A stretch of 14,473 bases of DNA, from the NCBI GenBank assembly GCA_964577315.1, contig CAZNYT010000059.1, forward strand, positions 1 through 14,473. Direction: 5' to 3'. The DNA comes from Desulfonatronospira sp964577315 (lineage in GTDB: Bacteria; Desulfobacterota; Desulfovibrionia; Desulfovibrionales; Desulfonatronovibrionaceae). A program made the position numbers and the translations under genes. The notes under the pieces are model-generated. The model was given only the letters and a program-made list of their open reading frames with translations, was not told the DNA's origin and searched no databases. Positions within the stretch are counted from its first letter, which is position 1, and each line of letters starts with the position of its first letter. Positions 7,655 through 14,182 of this stretch are shown here, one piece after another.

Positions 7655-8251
7655 ATGATGGACCCAAGTTCCAGGACCGACAGGCGCAAGCAAAGAATAC
7701 AAGGGGTTTTGTCCAGAAGACAGAGGGATTTGACCCTGGTCCTTAACAACATACACGACCCGCACAATGTTTCCGCCATCCTGAGGAGCTGTGACGCCTT
7801 CGGAGTAGCCCGGGTTCATCTCCTGTACGTGGGGCAGCAATTCCCGGAAATCGGTAAAAAAACCTCTGCCTCCGCCTTGAAATGGGTGATGCGCAAAAGA
7901 CATAGTGATGCCCGGGAAATGGTGCAATATTTGAAAGCTCAAGGATATAGCCTGGTGCGCACCGGTTTTGGTCCGGAGGCGCAGGCGGTGCAGGACTACG
8001 ATTTTACCCGCCCCACCGCGGTGATCTTGGGAAACGAGCACAGCGGAGTGCAGGAAGATCTGCAGGAGTTGGTCTCCCAGGAGATATATATCCCCATGCA
8101 GGGAATGATTCAGAGCCTGAACGTCTCAGTGGCTTCGGCCATATTTCTTTATGAGGCCTTCAGGCAGAGACAGAGCCTGGGCATATGGGAAGCAAGAACC
8201 TTGCCTGAAGACGAGTTGGAAAACATGTATCATGAGTGGCTGGAAAAATAA
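7655..8251 (+). CDS. trmH: SPOUT RNA 2'-O-methyltransferase, TrmH type
   Basis: Knotted SPOUT enzyme; the closest match from memory is TrmH, which makes Gm18 in tRNA. In 198 residues it shows the N-terminal RRQRDLTLVLNNIHDPHNVSAILRS (in parts, 21-45) with Asn38 and catalytic Arg44, motif 2 AVILGNEHSGV (122-132) and motif 3 IPMQGMIQSLNVSVASAIFLYEA (in parts, 146-168), followed by RQRQ as in TrmH. It is shorter at the C-terminus than E. coli TrmH. Two ATGs occur back to back (7655, 7658); AGGT sits so close to the first that the second is the likelier start. Its end overlaps the shikimate kinase start by 20 bp, and its start is 10 bp from the tlyA stop. Another rRNA/tRNA SpoU specificity cannot be excluded. 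Confidence 0.9.
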   Translation: MMDPSSRTDRRKQRIQGVLSRRQRDLTLVLNNIHDPHNVSAILRSCDAFGVARVHLLYVGQQFPEIGKKTSASALKWVMRKRHSDAREMVQYLKAQGYSLVRTGFGPEAQAVQDYDFTRPTAVILGNEHSGVQEDLQELVSQEIYIPMQGMIQSLNVSVASAIFLYEAFRQRQSLGIWEARTLPEDELENMYHEWLEK

Positions 8252-8762
8252 CAAGGAAAGTATCTACCTGATCGGTCCCAGGGCCAGCGGCAAAACCACC
8301 CTGGCCCGGGAAATCGCTGCCCATATGAACCTTTCCGCCCGGGATACGGACGAGCAGTTGGAATGGGAGCAGGGCAAAAGCATTCAGGATTTGGTCGCTC
8401 TTTACGGTTGGGAGCATTTTCGGGATCTAGAGGAGCAAATCCTAGCTGATATCTCCGGCTCCCGGGGCCTGGTGGTGGCTACCGGCGGCGGGATCGTGCT
8501 CCGAAAGAACAATCGGGAAGTGCTGAAAAGCCCCGAAAACTTGACTGTATACCTTGCAGCGGATGCAAATATGGTTCTGCAAAGACTGGCCCGAGATCCC
8601 AATACCGGGCAGAGGCCGGCCCTTTCCTCTCTTCCCCAGGAGGAAGAGGTGCGCGGGACTTTGGCGGAGCGGGAGCCTTTATACCGGGAATGTGCGGATG
8701 TGGTGCTCTCAGCGGACTGTTCCCTGGAGGGGCTTGTCAGGGAAGTGATGCAGGCCTTGTAG
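8232..8762 (+). CDS. aroK: Shikimate kinase
   Basis: Transfers phosphate from ATP to the 3-OH of shikimate on the way to chorismate and aromatic amino acids. The upstream in-frame ATG (8151) lies inside trmH and adds an Arg-rich, unrelated tail, so I chose ATG 8232, giving 176 residues with the usual N-terminus. P-loop LIGPRASGKTT (13-23, Lys21), the shikimate-binding DTD (38-40), FRDLEEQIL with Arg64, the ATGGGIVL glycine triad (83-90), the lid GQRPAL with Arg128, and EREPLYRE with Arg147 are all present. The Walker A has RA where many shikimate kinases have a Gly-rich MMGAGKS. Overlap of 20 bp with trmH suggests coupled translation. No clear terminator follows. Confidence 0.93.
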   Translation: MSGWKNNKESIYLIGPRASGKTTLAREIAAHMNLSARDTDEQLEWEQGKSIQDLVALYGWEHFRDLEEQILADISGSRGLVVATGGGIVLRKNNREVLKSPENLTVYLAADANMVLQRLARDPNTGQRPALSSLPQEEEVRGTLAEREPLYRECADVVLSADCSLEGLVREVMQAL

Positions 8763-8841
8763 CCTGAGCACCAAGTATCTCGCCGGTCTTATGGAAATTG
8801 TCAAGCAGTGGCTTTAGCAAGATGACCCGAGCCCACCCTTT

Positions 8842-9141
8842 TTACCTGCGCTCTCTTCTTATAGCGTCAATAGCCTTTTGTAGACACCATTCCCTGGACT
8901 CACCAGGATGCCTGGACTGTTCCAGCTCCACAAGCCTTTGGGCCACATCATCTCTACCGTTAACCAGGTTCAGGAGAGTTTTCTCCAGTTCCTTCTCTTT
9001 TTTGCTGGGTTTGAAGGATCTTTTTGCTTTTCCGAACAGAAAGCGCTCCATTTCCTTTTTGGGCCTGCTGCGCTGATAATAGTAAATGAGCAGGGCCAAG
9101 AGCAGCACAATCAGGAATATGGCCAAAATCCAAAAGCTCAT
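8842..9141 (-). CDS. Small single-span membrane protein of unknown function
   Basis: I do not recognise the family. An N-terminal hydrophobic helix (SFWILAIFLIVLLLALLIYYY, just past the start) is followed by a Lys/Arg/Glu-rich, probably cytoplasmic tail of about 70 residues. The charged tail includes LEKTLLNLVNGRDDVAQRLVE and EWCLQKAIDAIRRERR, which look helical. I chose Met at 9139-9141 (99 residues), because it has AAGG about 6 bp upstream. A Met six codons earlier (9157-9159) has no ribosome binding site. It starts 33 bp after the elyC stop on the same strand, so the two are probably one transcript and may act together at the envelope. Convergent with shikimate kinase. Confidence 0.75.
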   Translation of the reverse strand: MSFWILAIFLIVLLLALLIYYYQRSRPKKEMERFLFGKAKRSFKPSKKEKELEKTLLNLVNGRDDVAQRLVELEQSRHPGESREWCLQKAIDAIRRERR

Positions 9142-9174
9142 GTCCGGCCTTAAGTCCATGGATGTTGTTGGTTG

Positions 9175-9942
9175 TTAAATCTCTCCTCTCAAACCGGCCC
9201 AGATGAGTCCGATATATTCCCAAAAAGCTCGTTCGGCAAAACCCAGGTACTTGGATTGGGGCAGGTTGTGTCCTATATGTCTGTCTGCTCGTGCCTGATC
9301 CACTAGGTGTCCTGCCGGAGCCGGTACAGCTTCTATGCCTTGGCCCTGGAATAGGGCCAAGGCACGGCGCATGTGAAAGGCCGAGGTCACCAGTATCACC
9401 TTGTCTTGATCCTGGACCAGCTTGTCCATCTGCTTGGCTTCGGCAGCAGTGTTGAGCGGCTGGGTTAAAGGCAAAATCCGGTCTTGATCCATGCCCCAAT
9501 CAGTTGCAACTTGAGCAGCTAGCTCGGCAGTACTGACTATCTCCTCGTCCGACGTACCCCCGGAAGTTACCAGCATGGCATGCGGTAACTTCTTTGCTAT
9601 GCGCACCCCTTCAGCCAATCTATACAAGGAGGATTCCCCCAGTCGACTGGCAGCAGGCAAGTTTTTATTGTCCCTGGACCCCCCGCCCAGTACCACTACC
9701 CAATCAGCTTGGGGCGGATCATGCAGCACAGGATAATCATTTTCCAGATTGAGCAGGGCTCGCTCAGACACAGGAGGGATGGACAGCACCAATAATGCAA
9801 TAGTACCCAAAAACAACAAGCCTTTGGCCAGTGTTCGGAATCTGGCTACCAAGAGCAACACTAGACCCACTAACAAAAAAGTCAAGCTCAAGGCCAGGGG
9901 CATGAGCATGCCGCCGACTAGTTTGGCCAGTTCAAATCCCAT
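9175..9942 (-). CDS. elyC: ElyC/SanA/YdcF family (DUF218) envelope protein
   Basis: DUF218 protein. ElyC in E. coli supports peptidoglycan assembly and the lipid carrier pool, with exact chemistry unsettled. With the chosen start the protein has 255 residues: two hydrophobic helices (about 10-32 and 39-55), then IPPVSERALLNLENDYP and the DUF218 fold with WVVVLGGGSRDN, LVTSGG, STAELAAQVA, an NTAAEAKQ region and ILVTSAFHMRRALALF. The N-terminus MGFELAKLVGGMLMPL lines up without gaps with remembered E. coli ElyC (MLFTLKK..GNMLLPL). I therefore prefer Met at 9940-9942 over upstream Mets at 9952 and 10057. AAGGAG is 12 bp upstream, rather far. The upstream extension is AT-rich and looks untranslated. 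Confidence 0.88.
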   Translation of the reverse strand: MGFELAKLVGGMLMPLALSLTFLLVGLVLLLVARFRTLAKGLLFLGTIALLVLSIPPVSERALLNLENDYPVLHDPPQADWVVVLGGGSRDNKNLPAASRLGESSLYRLAEGVRIAKKLPHAMLVTSGGTSDEEIVSTAELAAQVATDWGMDQDRILPLTQPLNTAAEAKQMDKLVQDQDKVILVTSAFHMRRALALFQGQGIEAVPAPAGHLVDQARADRHIGHNLPQSKYLGFAERAFWEYIGLIWAGLRGEI

Positions 9943-10045
9943 CAGCGCATACATCTCCTTAAGATCGCGGTTATATTTGATGTCCTTCAACCATAACTCT
10001 AATAAAAAAACCAGCAAAGGGCAATTCAGTGGAATCAATTTAAGA

Positions 10046-10073
10046 TTGACAGGACCCAAACACAGGATAAATA
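10046..10073 (+). promoter_or_regulatory. Candidate sigma-70 promoter for the 65-residue gene
   Basis: An exact -35 TTGACA (10046-10051) is followed after 16 bp by TAAATA (10068-10073), a fair -10. A start near 10080 would give a leader of about 75 nt containing a 5-bp hairpin (AGCCT 10096-10100, AGGCT 10105-10109) before the ribosome binding site. Confidence 0.4.
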
Positions 10074-10153
10074 TAGAACTAGTGCAGCGCCTTGGAGCCT
10101 AAACAGGCTATTTATCCGTACATGGAAAATCCAAAAGACCAAAGGAGTTTGAA

Positions 10154-10351
10154 ATGGAATTTCAGGGAGGCTTGAAAGAAAAATGGGATGCTTTGCCTGA
10201 ATGGGTGAGGCAATTGGTGGGCAAATATCGGGGCGAATGGGAGGAACTCCCCAAGTCCGTGCAAGACTACTTTACCTCGGAAGAAGGGCAGGCTAGGCTG
10301 GACCGGGCATTTCAGGAATACACCAAGGACGTGCACGGGGAGTTCAGGTAG
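10154..10351 (+). CDS. Small acidic Trp-containing protein, 65 residues, unknown
   Basis: Unrecognised, but well supported as a gene. A strong Shine-Dalgarno (AAAGGAG) sits about 6-7 bp before the ATG, a candidate promoter lies upstream, and a strong terminator lies about 70 bp downstream. The chain is charged and probably helical, with Trp residues at WDALPEWV (11-18) and EWEELP (28-33), then DYFTSEEGQARLDRAF. It has no Cys, signal peptide or membrane span, so it is likely a soluble cytoplasmic protein. It diverges from elyC and converges on the chemoreceptor gene, standing as a one-gene unit. The opposite-strand frame of similar length is a shadow. Confidence 0.75.
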   Translation: MEFQGGLKEKWDALPEWVRQLVGKYRGEWEELPKSVQDYFTSEEGQARLDRAFQEYTKDVHGEFR

Positions 10352-10415
10352 TTAGTTCTATGCATCTCTAAATATTATTGCTCTCTGGGTCTGGGCTATA
10401 GACCCTTATGCCGCG

Positions 10416-10456
10416 AAAAAAATAGGGCCGGGCTTGGCAGCCCGGCCCTATTTTTA
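10416..10456. terminator. Bidirectional intrinsic terminator
   Basis: A perfect 13-bp stem, ATAGGGCCGGGCT (10422-10434) and AGCCCGGCCCTAT (10439-10451), closes a 4-nt TGGC loop. It has an A-run on the left (10416-10422) and a T-run on the right (10451-10455). It therefore works for the 65-residue gene (plus) and for the convergent chemoreceptor gene (minus), whose stop is 5 bp away. Confidence 0.93.
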
Positions 10457-10460
10457 TCTG

Positions 10461-12317
10461 TTACGTCTCTTCCTCCTTGAGCTGCCGGACAACCTCCTTG
10501 AGTTCTTGGGCCTGGGAGGCCAGGTCAGAGATGGCCTTGGAGGATTGCTCCATTACTTCCGCTGTTTCCTGGGAGATGCGTTTGATCTCCTCCATGCTCT
10601 TGCTTACCTCCTCGCTAGCAGAGGACTGCTCCTCGCTGGATGTAGCTATGGACCGAACCTGATCCGCTGCCTGCTCTGCCAAGGCCACGATTTCCTGCAA
10701 AGCCTGACCGGATTGGTTGGCTAGGTCAGTGGCTTCGTTGACCAGGCTGGCTACCTGATCCATGCTCTGGATGTTTTCATTGGCACTGGATCGGATGGAA
10801 GTAACTGCTTCCCCGACTTCTTTGGTGGCGTTCATGGTTTTTTCTGCTAGTTTGCGTACCTCGTCGGCTACTACGGCAAATCCCCTGCCGGCGTCCCCGG
10901 CTCGGGCAGCCTCGATCGCGGCATTAAGAGCCAAAAGATTGGTTTGATCCGCGATATCCTCGATCACATTCATGACCTCGCCGATCTGCTGGGATTGCTG
11001 ACCCAGCCCGTTCAGGCTTTCCTTCATGGAAGTAGCCTGTTTTTGAACCTTGTTAATAGCCTCCACGGATTGTTTGACCACTTCTTGGCCTTCCTGGGCC
11101 TTGTTTTTGGCTTGATCCGAACCCTGGGCAGCGCTGGAGGCGTTCCTAGCAACCTCCAAAACAGAGGCGTTCATTTCTTCCATAGAAGTGGCGGTCTCTG
11201 TGGTGCGCTTCTTTTGCTCCTCTGCACCGCGGCTGGACTGTTCCACCTGGGCGGAGAGCTCGTCCGAGGCAGAGGTCATGCGCTCCACCACTTCTTCCAG
11301 ACGGTTGGCAGCATCAAGCATTCCTTGACGCTTGGCCTGCTCCGCCTGCTTCTTGGCTTCCTCAGCTTCCTTGGCTGCTTCTAGGGCTTTTTGGGATTCC
11401 TGTTCAGCCTCCCGGGATTTCTCCTCGGACTCGGTTATCTTGTCCTTCAATTTTACCACCATGCTTTGCACGGAGTCTTTGAGAGAGGCAAGCTCCCCGC
11501 GGAAATTACCCTGAACATCGGTATCCAGATCACCCTTTTCCACAGCCAGGGCATAGTTTTGCAGTTTGGTCAAAGGAGTGCTTACCATTTTGGCAAAGAG
11601 GAGGTATACACCGAAAACAATCGCCAGAAGGCCCAAGCCGCCCAGGATGAACAGAAATTGGGTGGCATCCCGCACGGTTTCGTACATGGATGTCATGGGG
11701 ATGTAGGTCACCTCTGCAGTTTCAACCCGGTCCACTAGGCGCGGAGGGGAGTCAAAGGGATATCTTTCCTGCATGGATTCAGGTGCATCCTCGGGTTGGC
11801 GGTGGCAGGGCAGACAATCAGGCTCGTTGACCGCCCCGTGTGCAATTATATAGAAATCTTCGCCATCCACGTTTCTGATCCCTCGCCATTCAAGTTCATC
11901 CTTGCCTTCACGGTGCATTCTGTCCAATTTCTGGATCAGATCCTCTTCCACTGGAGTGGCATCATTGTCAGGGTTCATGGGCTTGGTGGAAGGCGTGCGG
12001 AAGGTTATCTCGTGTCTGTGCTCTTCAGGGATTTGCTGAAAAACCTGGTTGGCGGCATAGGAAGTGGATTGTAGCTCCACTTTGAATTCGTCTTCACCCA
12101 ATATTTCAGTGGCTTCTGGACGCACCACATCGCCAATATGGCTTCGCACCCCTTTCATGCTGTGCAGGAGCATATCGGCCTTTTCTTCGTATTCCGCGGT
12201 AAGCTCTTCTTCCATGGTTTTGTTGATGCTGTAGAGCAGAGCAACAATGATTACCAGACATATCCCGGCGGTAATGATAATGAAAATGCGACTTAATCTT
12301 ATGTCTTTCAATTTCAT
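10461..12317 (-). CDS. Methyl-accepting chemotaxis protein with periplasmic DUF3365 heme-c sensor
   Basis: Transmembrane chemoreceptor of 618 residues that would signal through CheW/CheA. Layout: TM1 (about 11-31), periplasmic DUF3365 (Tll0287-like) domain (about 35-215) with a c-type heme motif Cys168-Leu-Pro-Cys171-His172 in NEPDCLPCHRQPEDAPE, TM2 (about 219-242), HAMP (about 242-295), a Glu/Ala/Lys-rich coiled-coil (295-335), then the MCP signalling hairpin. The conserved tip IADQTNLLALNAAIEAARAG (in parts, 455-474) and GRGFAVVADEVRKLAE (478-492) are intact. No CheR-binding pentapeptide is at the C-terminus (ends KEEET). The start has AAAGGAG with 7-bp spacing. A covalent heme suggests redox, oxygen or NO sensing, inferred from relatives. 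No other chemotaxis gene is adjacent. Confidence 0.95.
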   Translation of the reverse strand: MKLKDIRLSRIFIIITAGICLVIIVALLYSINKTMEEELTAEYEEKADMLLHSMKGVRSHIGDVVRPEATEILGEDEFKVELQSTSYAANQVFQQIPEEHRHEITFRTPSTKPMNPDNDATPVEEDLIQKLDRMHREGKDELEWRGIRNVDGEDFYIIAHGAVNEPDCLPCHRQPEDAPESMQERYPFDSPPRLVDRVETAEVTYIPMTSMYETVRDATQFLFILGGLGLLAIVFGVYLLFAKMVSTPLTKLQNYALAVEKGDLDTDVQGNFRGELASLKDSVQSMVVKLKDKITESEEKSREAEQESQKALEAAKEAEEAKKQAEQAKRQGMLDAANRLEEVVERMTSASDELSAQVEQSSRGAEEQKKRTTETATSMEEMNASVLEVARNASSAAQGSDQAKNKAQEGQEVVKQSVEAINKVQKQATSMKESLNGLGQQSQQIGEVMNVIEDIADQTNLLALNAAIEAARAGDAGRGFAVVADEVRKLAEKTMNATKEVGEAVTSIRSSANENIQSMDQVASLVNEATDLANQSGQALQEIVALAEQAADQVRSIATSSEEQSSASEEVSKSMEEIKRISQETAEVMEQSSKAISDLASQAQELKEVVRQLKEEET

Positions 12318-12353
12318 TCACACACTCCTTTAGCAGAAATATTTGAGCTTTGT

Positions 12354-12371
12354 AAGCAAGATTTAAGCCAA
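12354..12371 (-). promoter_or_regulatory. Candidate sigma-54 (-24/-12) promoter of the chemoreceptor gene
   Basis: Read on the minus strand, TTGGC-N7-TTGCTT matches the -24 GG and -12 GC elements with the required 10-nt spacing between GG and GC. The usual CACG after the GG is replaced by TTAA. Transcription would start near 12344, giving a short leader that includes the AAAGGAG at 12324-12330. The geometry is good; no activator site was identified. Confidence 0.5.
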
Positions 12372-12599
12372 AGACTAAAAAAGTATTTTATATCCATGGA
12401 TCAGAGGTTGTCCAGGTTTAAAAGTGTTATTGCTACAAATCGAAAAGACGGGAGTGTAAACCTATGTTTGCAGTTGCAGATCTTGGTTATCAACCCATCT
12501 TTTTGCGAAAAGGTCAAATTTAAGCCATTTTTTGGCAAATTTTTGCTTTAAGAAACATATAACCTGTTAAAATTATTAGTTTGGGTGGCACTCAGCCCC

Positions 12600-12806
12600 A
12601 ATGTAGTGCCTATAAAACCAAGCTATTTTTTGCGCATTACACGAAAAATATGCTATTATAATTACTATTCAAGATAGAGCAAAGGAGTAAATAAATTTGC
12701 CAAACTTATGAGCAGCAGGAGGTCTGATCGGCTCTATATCTAGAGGTCCGTAATGCACCTATAAAGTCCAGATAGATTGCTACTTAATAAATGTAGTGCC
12801 CATAAA
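12600..12806. repeat. Pair of 17-bp direct repeats
   Basis: AATGTAGTGCCTATAAA (12600-12616) recurs as AATGTAGTGCCCATAAA (12790-12806), one mismatch in 17, 190 bp apart. A looser third version (TAATGCACCTATAAA) starts at 12751. Outside them a longer AT-rich pair also resembles each other in direct orientation (12559-12580 and 12823-12843). They could be remains of an insertion or repeated operators. Confidence 0.55.
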
Positions 12807-12851
12807 TTTTATTTATTTTAAGATAACATGTTGAAATATTAGTATTTTTAG

Positions 12852-13016
12852 TTTGAATTCGCGGAAATCGAGGTTAATATAGTCGCATCACAGGGAATTG
12901 AAGGCGATAGGGAGGGTCTGGATATGGCAGCTGAAAAGATGACTTCCGACCAAATAGCCGAAGCCCAGCAACTAGCCCGGGAATGGATGGAGAAGCATGG
13001 AGATGGGTTTGAGTAG
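12852..13016 (+). pseudogene. C-terminal remnant of a Sel1-repeat (TPR-like) protein
   Basis: The plus-strand frame opens after a stop at 12849-12851 and reads to TAG at 13014-13016. The translation includes NIVASQGIEGDREGLDMA and then EKMTSDQIAEAQQLAREW, closely following the usual end of bacterial Sel1-repeat proteins (...AASQG..., AEKMTPEQIAEAQRLAREW). Only this end survives. The preceding 300 bp has no Sel1 repeats in frame, and no start codon with a ribosome binding site precedes it (an internal ATG is at 12924). I take it as a decayed gene rather than a functional 54-codon ORF. The opposite-strand frames here are shadows. Confidence 0.75.
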
Positions 13017-13102
13017 TGGTTGATCTTAAAGCAAGTGAATTTAACCAACCTAGATAAAATTGCAGCAAATATCCGTTTCCTGTAAAAAATCAGTTCCGTG
13101 AT

Positions 13103-13204
13103 TTAAGGGGCAGGAAAAAAGTCCAACTCAATAACACCCAAAACAACAAGTAATGCAACGATACTTATAGCTAGACCAAAAGCTACACCAATCAATCTGC
13201 CCAT
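13103..13204 (-). CDS. Possible 33-residue single-span membrane protein
   Basis: ATG at 13202-13204 has AAGGG with a 7-bp gap upstream, a good ribosome binding site. The product starts MGRLIGVAFGLAISIVALLV, continues hydrophobic to VLGVIELDFFPAP and stops with TAA at 13103-13105: one membrane helix (about 4-25) and a short acidic/aromatic tail. The size and make-up resemble type I toxins and other small membrane proteins, but I recognise no family. A strong plus-strand terminator lies in its leader (13234-13268), so an antisense RNA across the gene is conceivable. It could also be a chance frame in decaying DNA. Confidence 0.5.
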   Translation of the reverse strand: MGRLIGVAFGLAISIVALLVVLGVIELDFFPAP

Positions 13205-13233
13205 GATATTACCCTTATCTTTTATAACAAGAC

Positions 13234-13268
13234 CGGATTTGCAAAAGTCCGCTTTTTTGTTTTTTTTT
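13234..13268 (+). terminator. Intrinsic terminator, plus strand
   Basis: A 7-bp stem (13234-13240 with 13245-13251, CGGATTT against AAAGTCCG with one G-T pair) closes a GCAA tetraloop. A nearly continuous T-run follows (13253-13268, broken by one G). On the minus strand there is no U-run, so it acts on plus-strand transcripts. The only plus-strand element before it is the Sel1 remnant ending 218 bp earlier. Confidence 0.75.
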
Positions 13269-13271
13269 AGC

Positions 13272-13514
13272 CTAGCAGGACGCAGTCAGCCGGCGATTGG
13301 TGTGCTGTTTGAAGATTTTTTCTATCAGCATCTCAGCCTGCGCTTGATCTTTCAGGTTCCGCACGGTTTCATGGCTCAGGCTCCGAATAAGGGTGGCCAT
13401 CTTCTCCTTGCTCACTCCCGCCTTTTTCCACATCTTTTGAGCCTTCCACTGTTTTCTGATCCAACCCAGTATGGCCCATGGTTTCTCTTGCTGGAATCTA
13501 TCTTTCAGAGACAT
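13272..13514 (-). CDS. Hypothetical basic protein, 80 residues
   Basis: Unrecognised. The chain is rich in Lys, Arg and Gln and seems all-helical: MSLKDRFQQEKPWAILGW, then RKQWKAQKMWKKAGVSKE, LIRSLSHETVRNLKDQA and AEMLIEKIFKQ. There is no membrane span or Cys motif except the last residue. The amino-acid make-up looks protein-like rather than shadow-like, but no Shine-Dalgarno precedes the ATG and the surroundings contain decayed genes. It lies 67 bp before the small membrane ORF and downstream of the toxin-antitoxin pair on the same strand. A DNA- or RNA-binding role would be guesswork. Confidence 0.5.
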   Translation of the reverse strand: MSLKDRFQQEKPWAILGWIRKQWKAQKMWKKAGVSKEKMATLIRSLSHETVRNLKDQAQAEMLIEKIFKQHTNRRLTASC

Positions 13515-13557
13515 GGTGAGAGTTCAATTTAGAAGTTTGCTTCTGATAATCTCTAAT

Positions 13558-13661
13558 TTGCCCGGGTTGGACTACTGTCCTAAAATAGCCGTGGAATTGC
13601 AACGACCAAGATCACCGGCCGGGCAACAGCTGCAAAGTGAAGCGGTGCTGCTATTGCCCGG
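13558..13661. repeat. Triple TTGCCCGG / CCGGGCAA inverted repeat
   Basis: CCGGGCAACAGC (13619-13630) pairs with GCTATTGCCCGG (13650-13661), 11 of 12 matching, around a 19-nt loop. A further TTGCCCGG (13558-13565) could pair with the same left arm. No T-run follows on either strand. It sits just downstream of the antitoxin gene; the role is unknown. Confidence 0.55.
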
Positions 13662-13682
13662 TCTGTGTTGATGCTGTGGATG

Positions 13683-13910
13683 TCAATGATGGGCAGTATA
13701 CTCATCCAGGAGCCTGCGAATCATTTTTTGATATTGTGTATTATATTTTTTTGCCTCTTTCTTAAAAAAGTCCACACTTGTTTTACTTAGCGTAATTGTA
13801 ACCTTGACGGTTTCATCTTTTAAAGCAAGTTCTTCCGGGGATGGAAGAAAGTCAGAGATAACCTTAACTTTCCCCATTGGTTCGTCTGTGTATTTGGTTT
13901 TCTCTTTCAT
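13683..13910 (-). CDS. CopG/ribbon-helix-helix type antitoxin partner of BrnT
   Basis: A 75-residue antitoxin that would bind the BrnT toxin and repress the operon. It has an N-terminal KYTDEPMGKVKVISDFLPSP region (6-25; toxin-wrapping in such families, by inference), then a strand-helix-helix DNA-binding segment with VKVTITLSKTSVDFFKKEAKK (in parts, 35-55) and QYQKMIRRLLDEY (59-71). This is the usual partner type encoded right after BrnT-like toxins. Its ATG (13908-13910) lies inside the toxin reading frame. In the uncorrected toxin frame, stop and start overlap as ATGA. It appears intact even though the toxin gene is frameshifted. Confidence 0.85.
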   Translation of the reverse strand: MKEKTKYTDEPMGKVKVISDFLPSPEELALKDETVKVTITLSKTSVDFFKKEAKKYNTQYQKMIRRLLDEYTAHH

Positions 13911-14176
13911 AGATTTTCTTTCCTTGTCGCCAATATCCGGCGCCGATTATTCTGATTTTGTTCTTTCTGTATGTAAACCGAACCGTCATTATCGCGTCTG
14001 AGACCTTGCCAAGACAGTAAAACCGTTTTTTCATTTTCACTGTGTTCAAGGTCTTCAAGAATAACACGATCTGTGTCCAGAAACACAAGCTGTGCCAAGG
14101 CGAAAGAAACTCCATGTTTTTCCTGGTTCTGCTTGTCTTTTCTGGAATCCCACTCGAAATCAGATCGTTTGCTCAT
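13864..14176 (-). pseudogene. brnT: BrnT-family toxin (DUF497), frameshifted in an A6 run
   Basis: BrnT toxins are small RNase-like proteins that stop translation. Residues 1-50 are typical: DFEWDSRKDKQNQEKHGVSF, then FLDTDRVILEDLEHSENEK. After that the frame runs into an unrelated tail and stops at 13907 (89 residues). The next frame carries the missing family C-terminus: RFYCLGKVSDAIMTVRFTY, then KIRIIGAGYWRQGKKIYERE, ending at 13864. Removing one base from the six-A run (plus-strand T6, 14026-14031) restores a 103-residue BrnT that overlaps the antitoxin start by 47 bp. This may be a true mutation, a sequencing error in a homopolymer, or transcriptional slippage. The start codon is only 6 bp past the -10 box, with no Shine-Dalgarno. 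Confidence 0.85.
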
Positions 14177-14182
14177 TAGATT

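Larger units (their letters stand above)
12318..12851. other. AT-rich spacer upstream of the chemoreceptor, no intact gene
   Basis: Apart from the chemoreceptor promoter, this stretch holds short repeats and orphan signals. There is a TATAAT at 12657-12662 and an AAAGGAG at 12681-12687, but the nearest reading frames (TTG 12697, ATG 12708) close after 4 and 11 codons. It looks like the decayed front part of the Sel1-repeat gene, whose end survives at 12852-13016. Confidence 0.5.

Noticed and set aside
8151..8231. Longer shikimate kinase N-terminus from the upstream ATG
   Set aside because: These codons lie within trmH and encode an Arg-rich tail absent from the family; the P-loop is at the normal distance from ATG 8232.
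9943..10059. Longer ElyC start at 10057-10059
   Set aside because: The extension is AT-rich and lacks a ribosome binding site, while the Met at 9940-9942 aligns without gap to the known ElyC N-terminus.
10112..10336. Minus-strand frame opposite the 65-residue gene
   Set aside because: The plus-strand frame has a strong ribosome binding site, promoter-like boxes and terminator; the reverse frame has none of these.
12848..13068. Two minus-strand frames over the Sel1 remnant
   Set aside because: The plus strand here encodes a clear Sel1-protein C-terminus, so the reverse frames are shadows.
13619..13661. Terminator for the toxin-antitoxin operon
   Set aside because: The stem is good, but there is no U-run on either strand, so I list it only as an inverted repeat.
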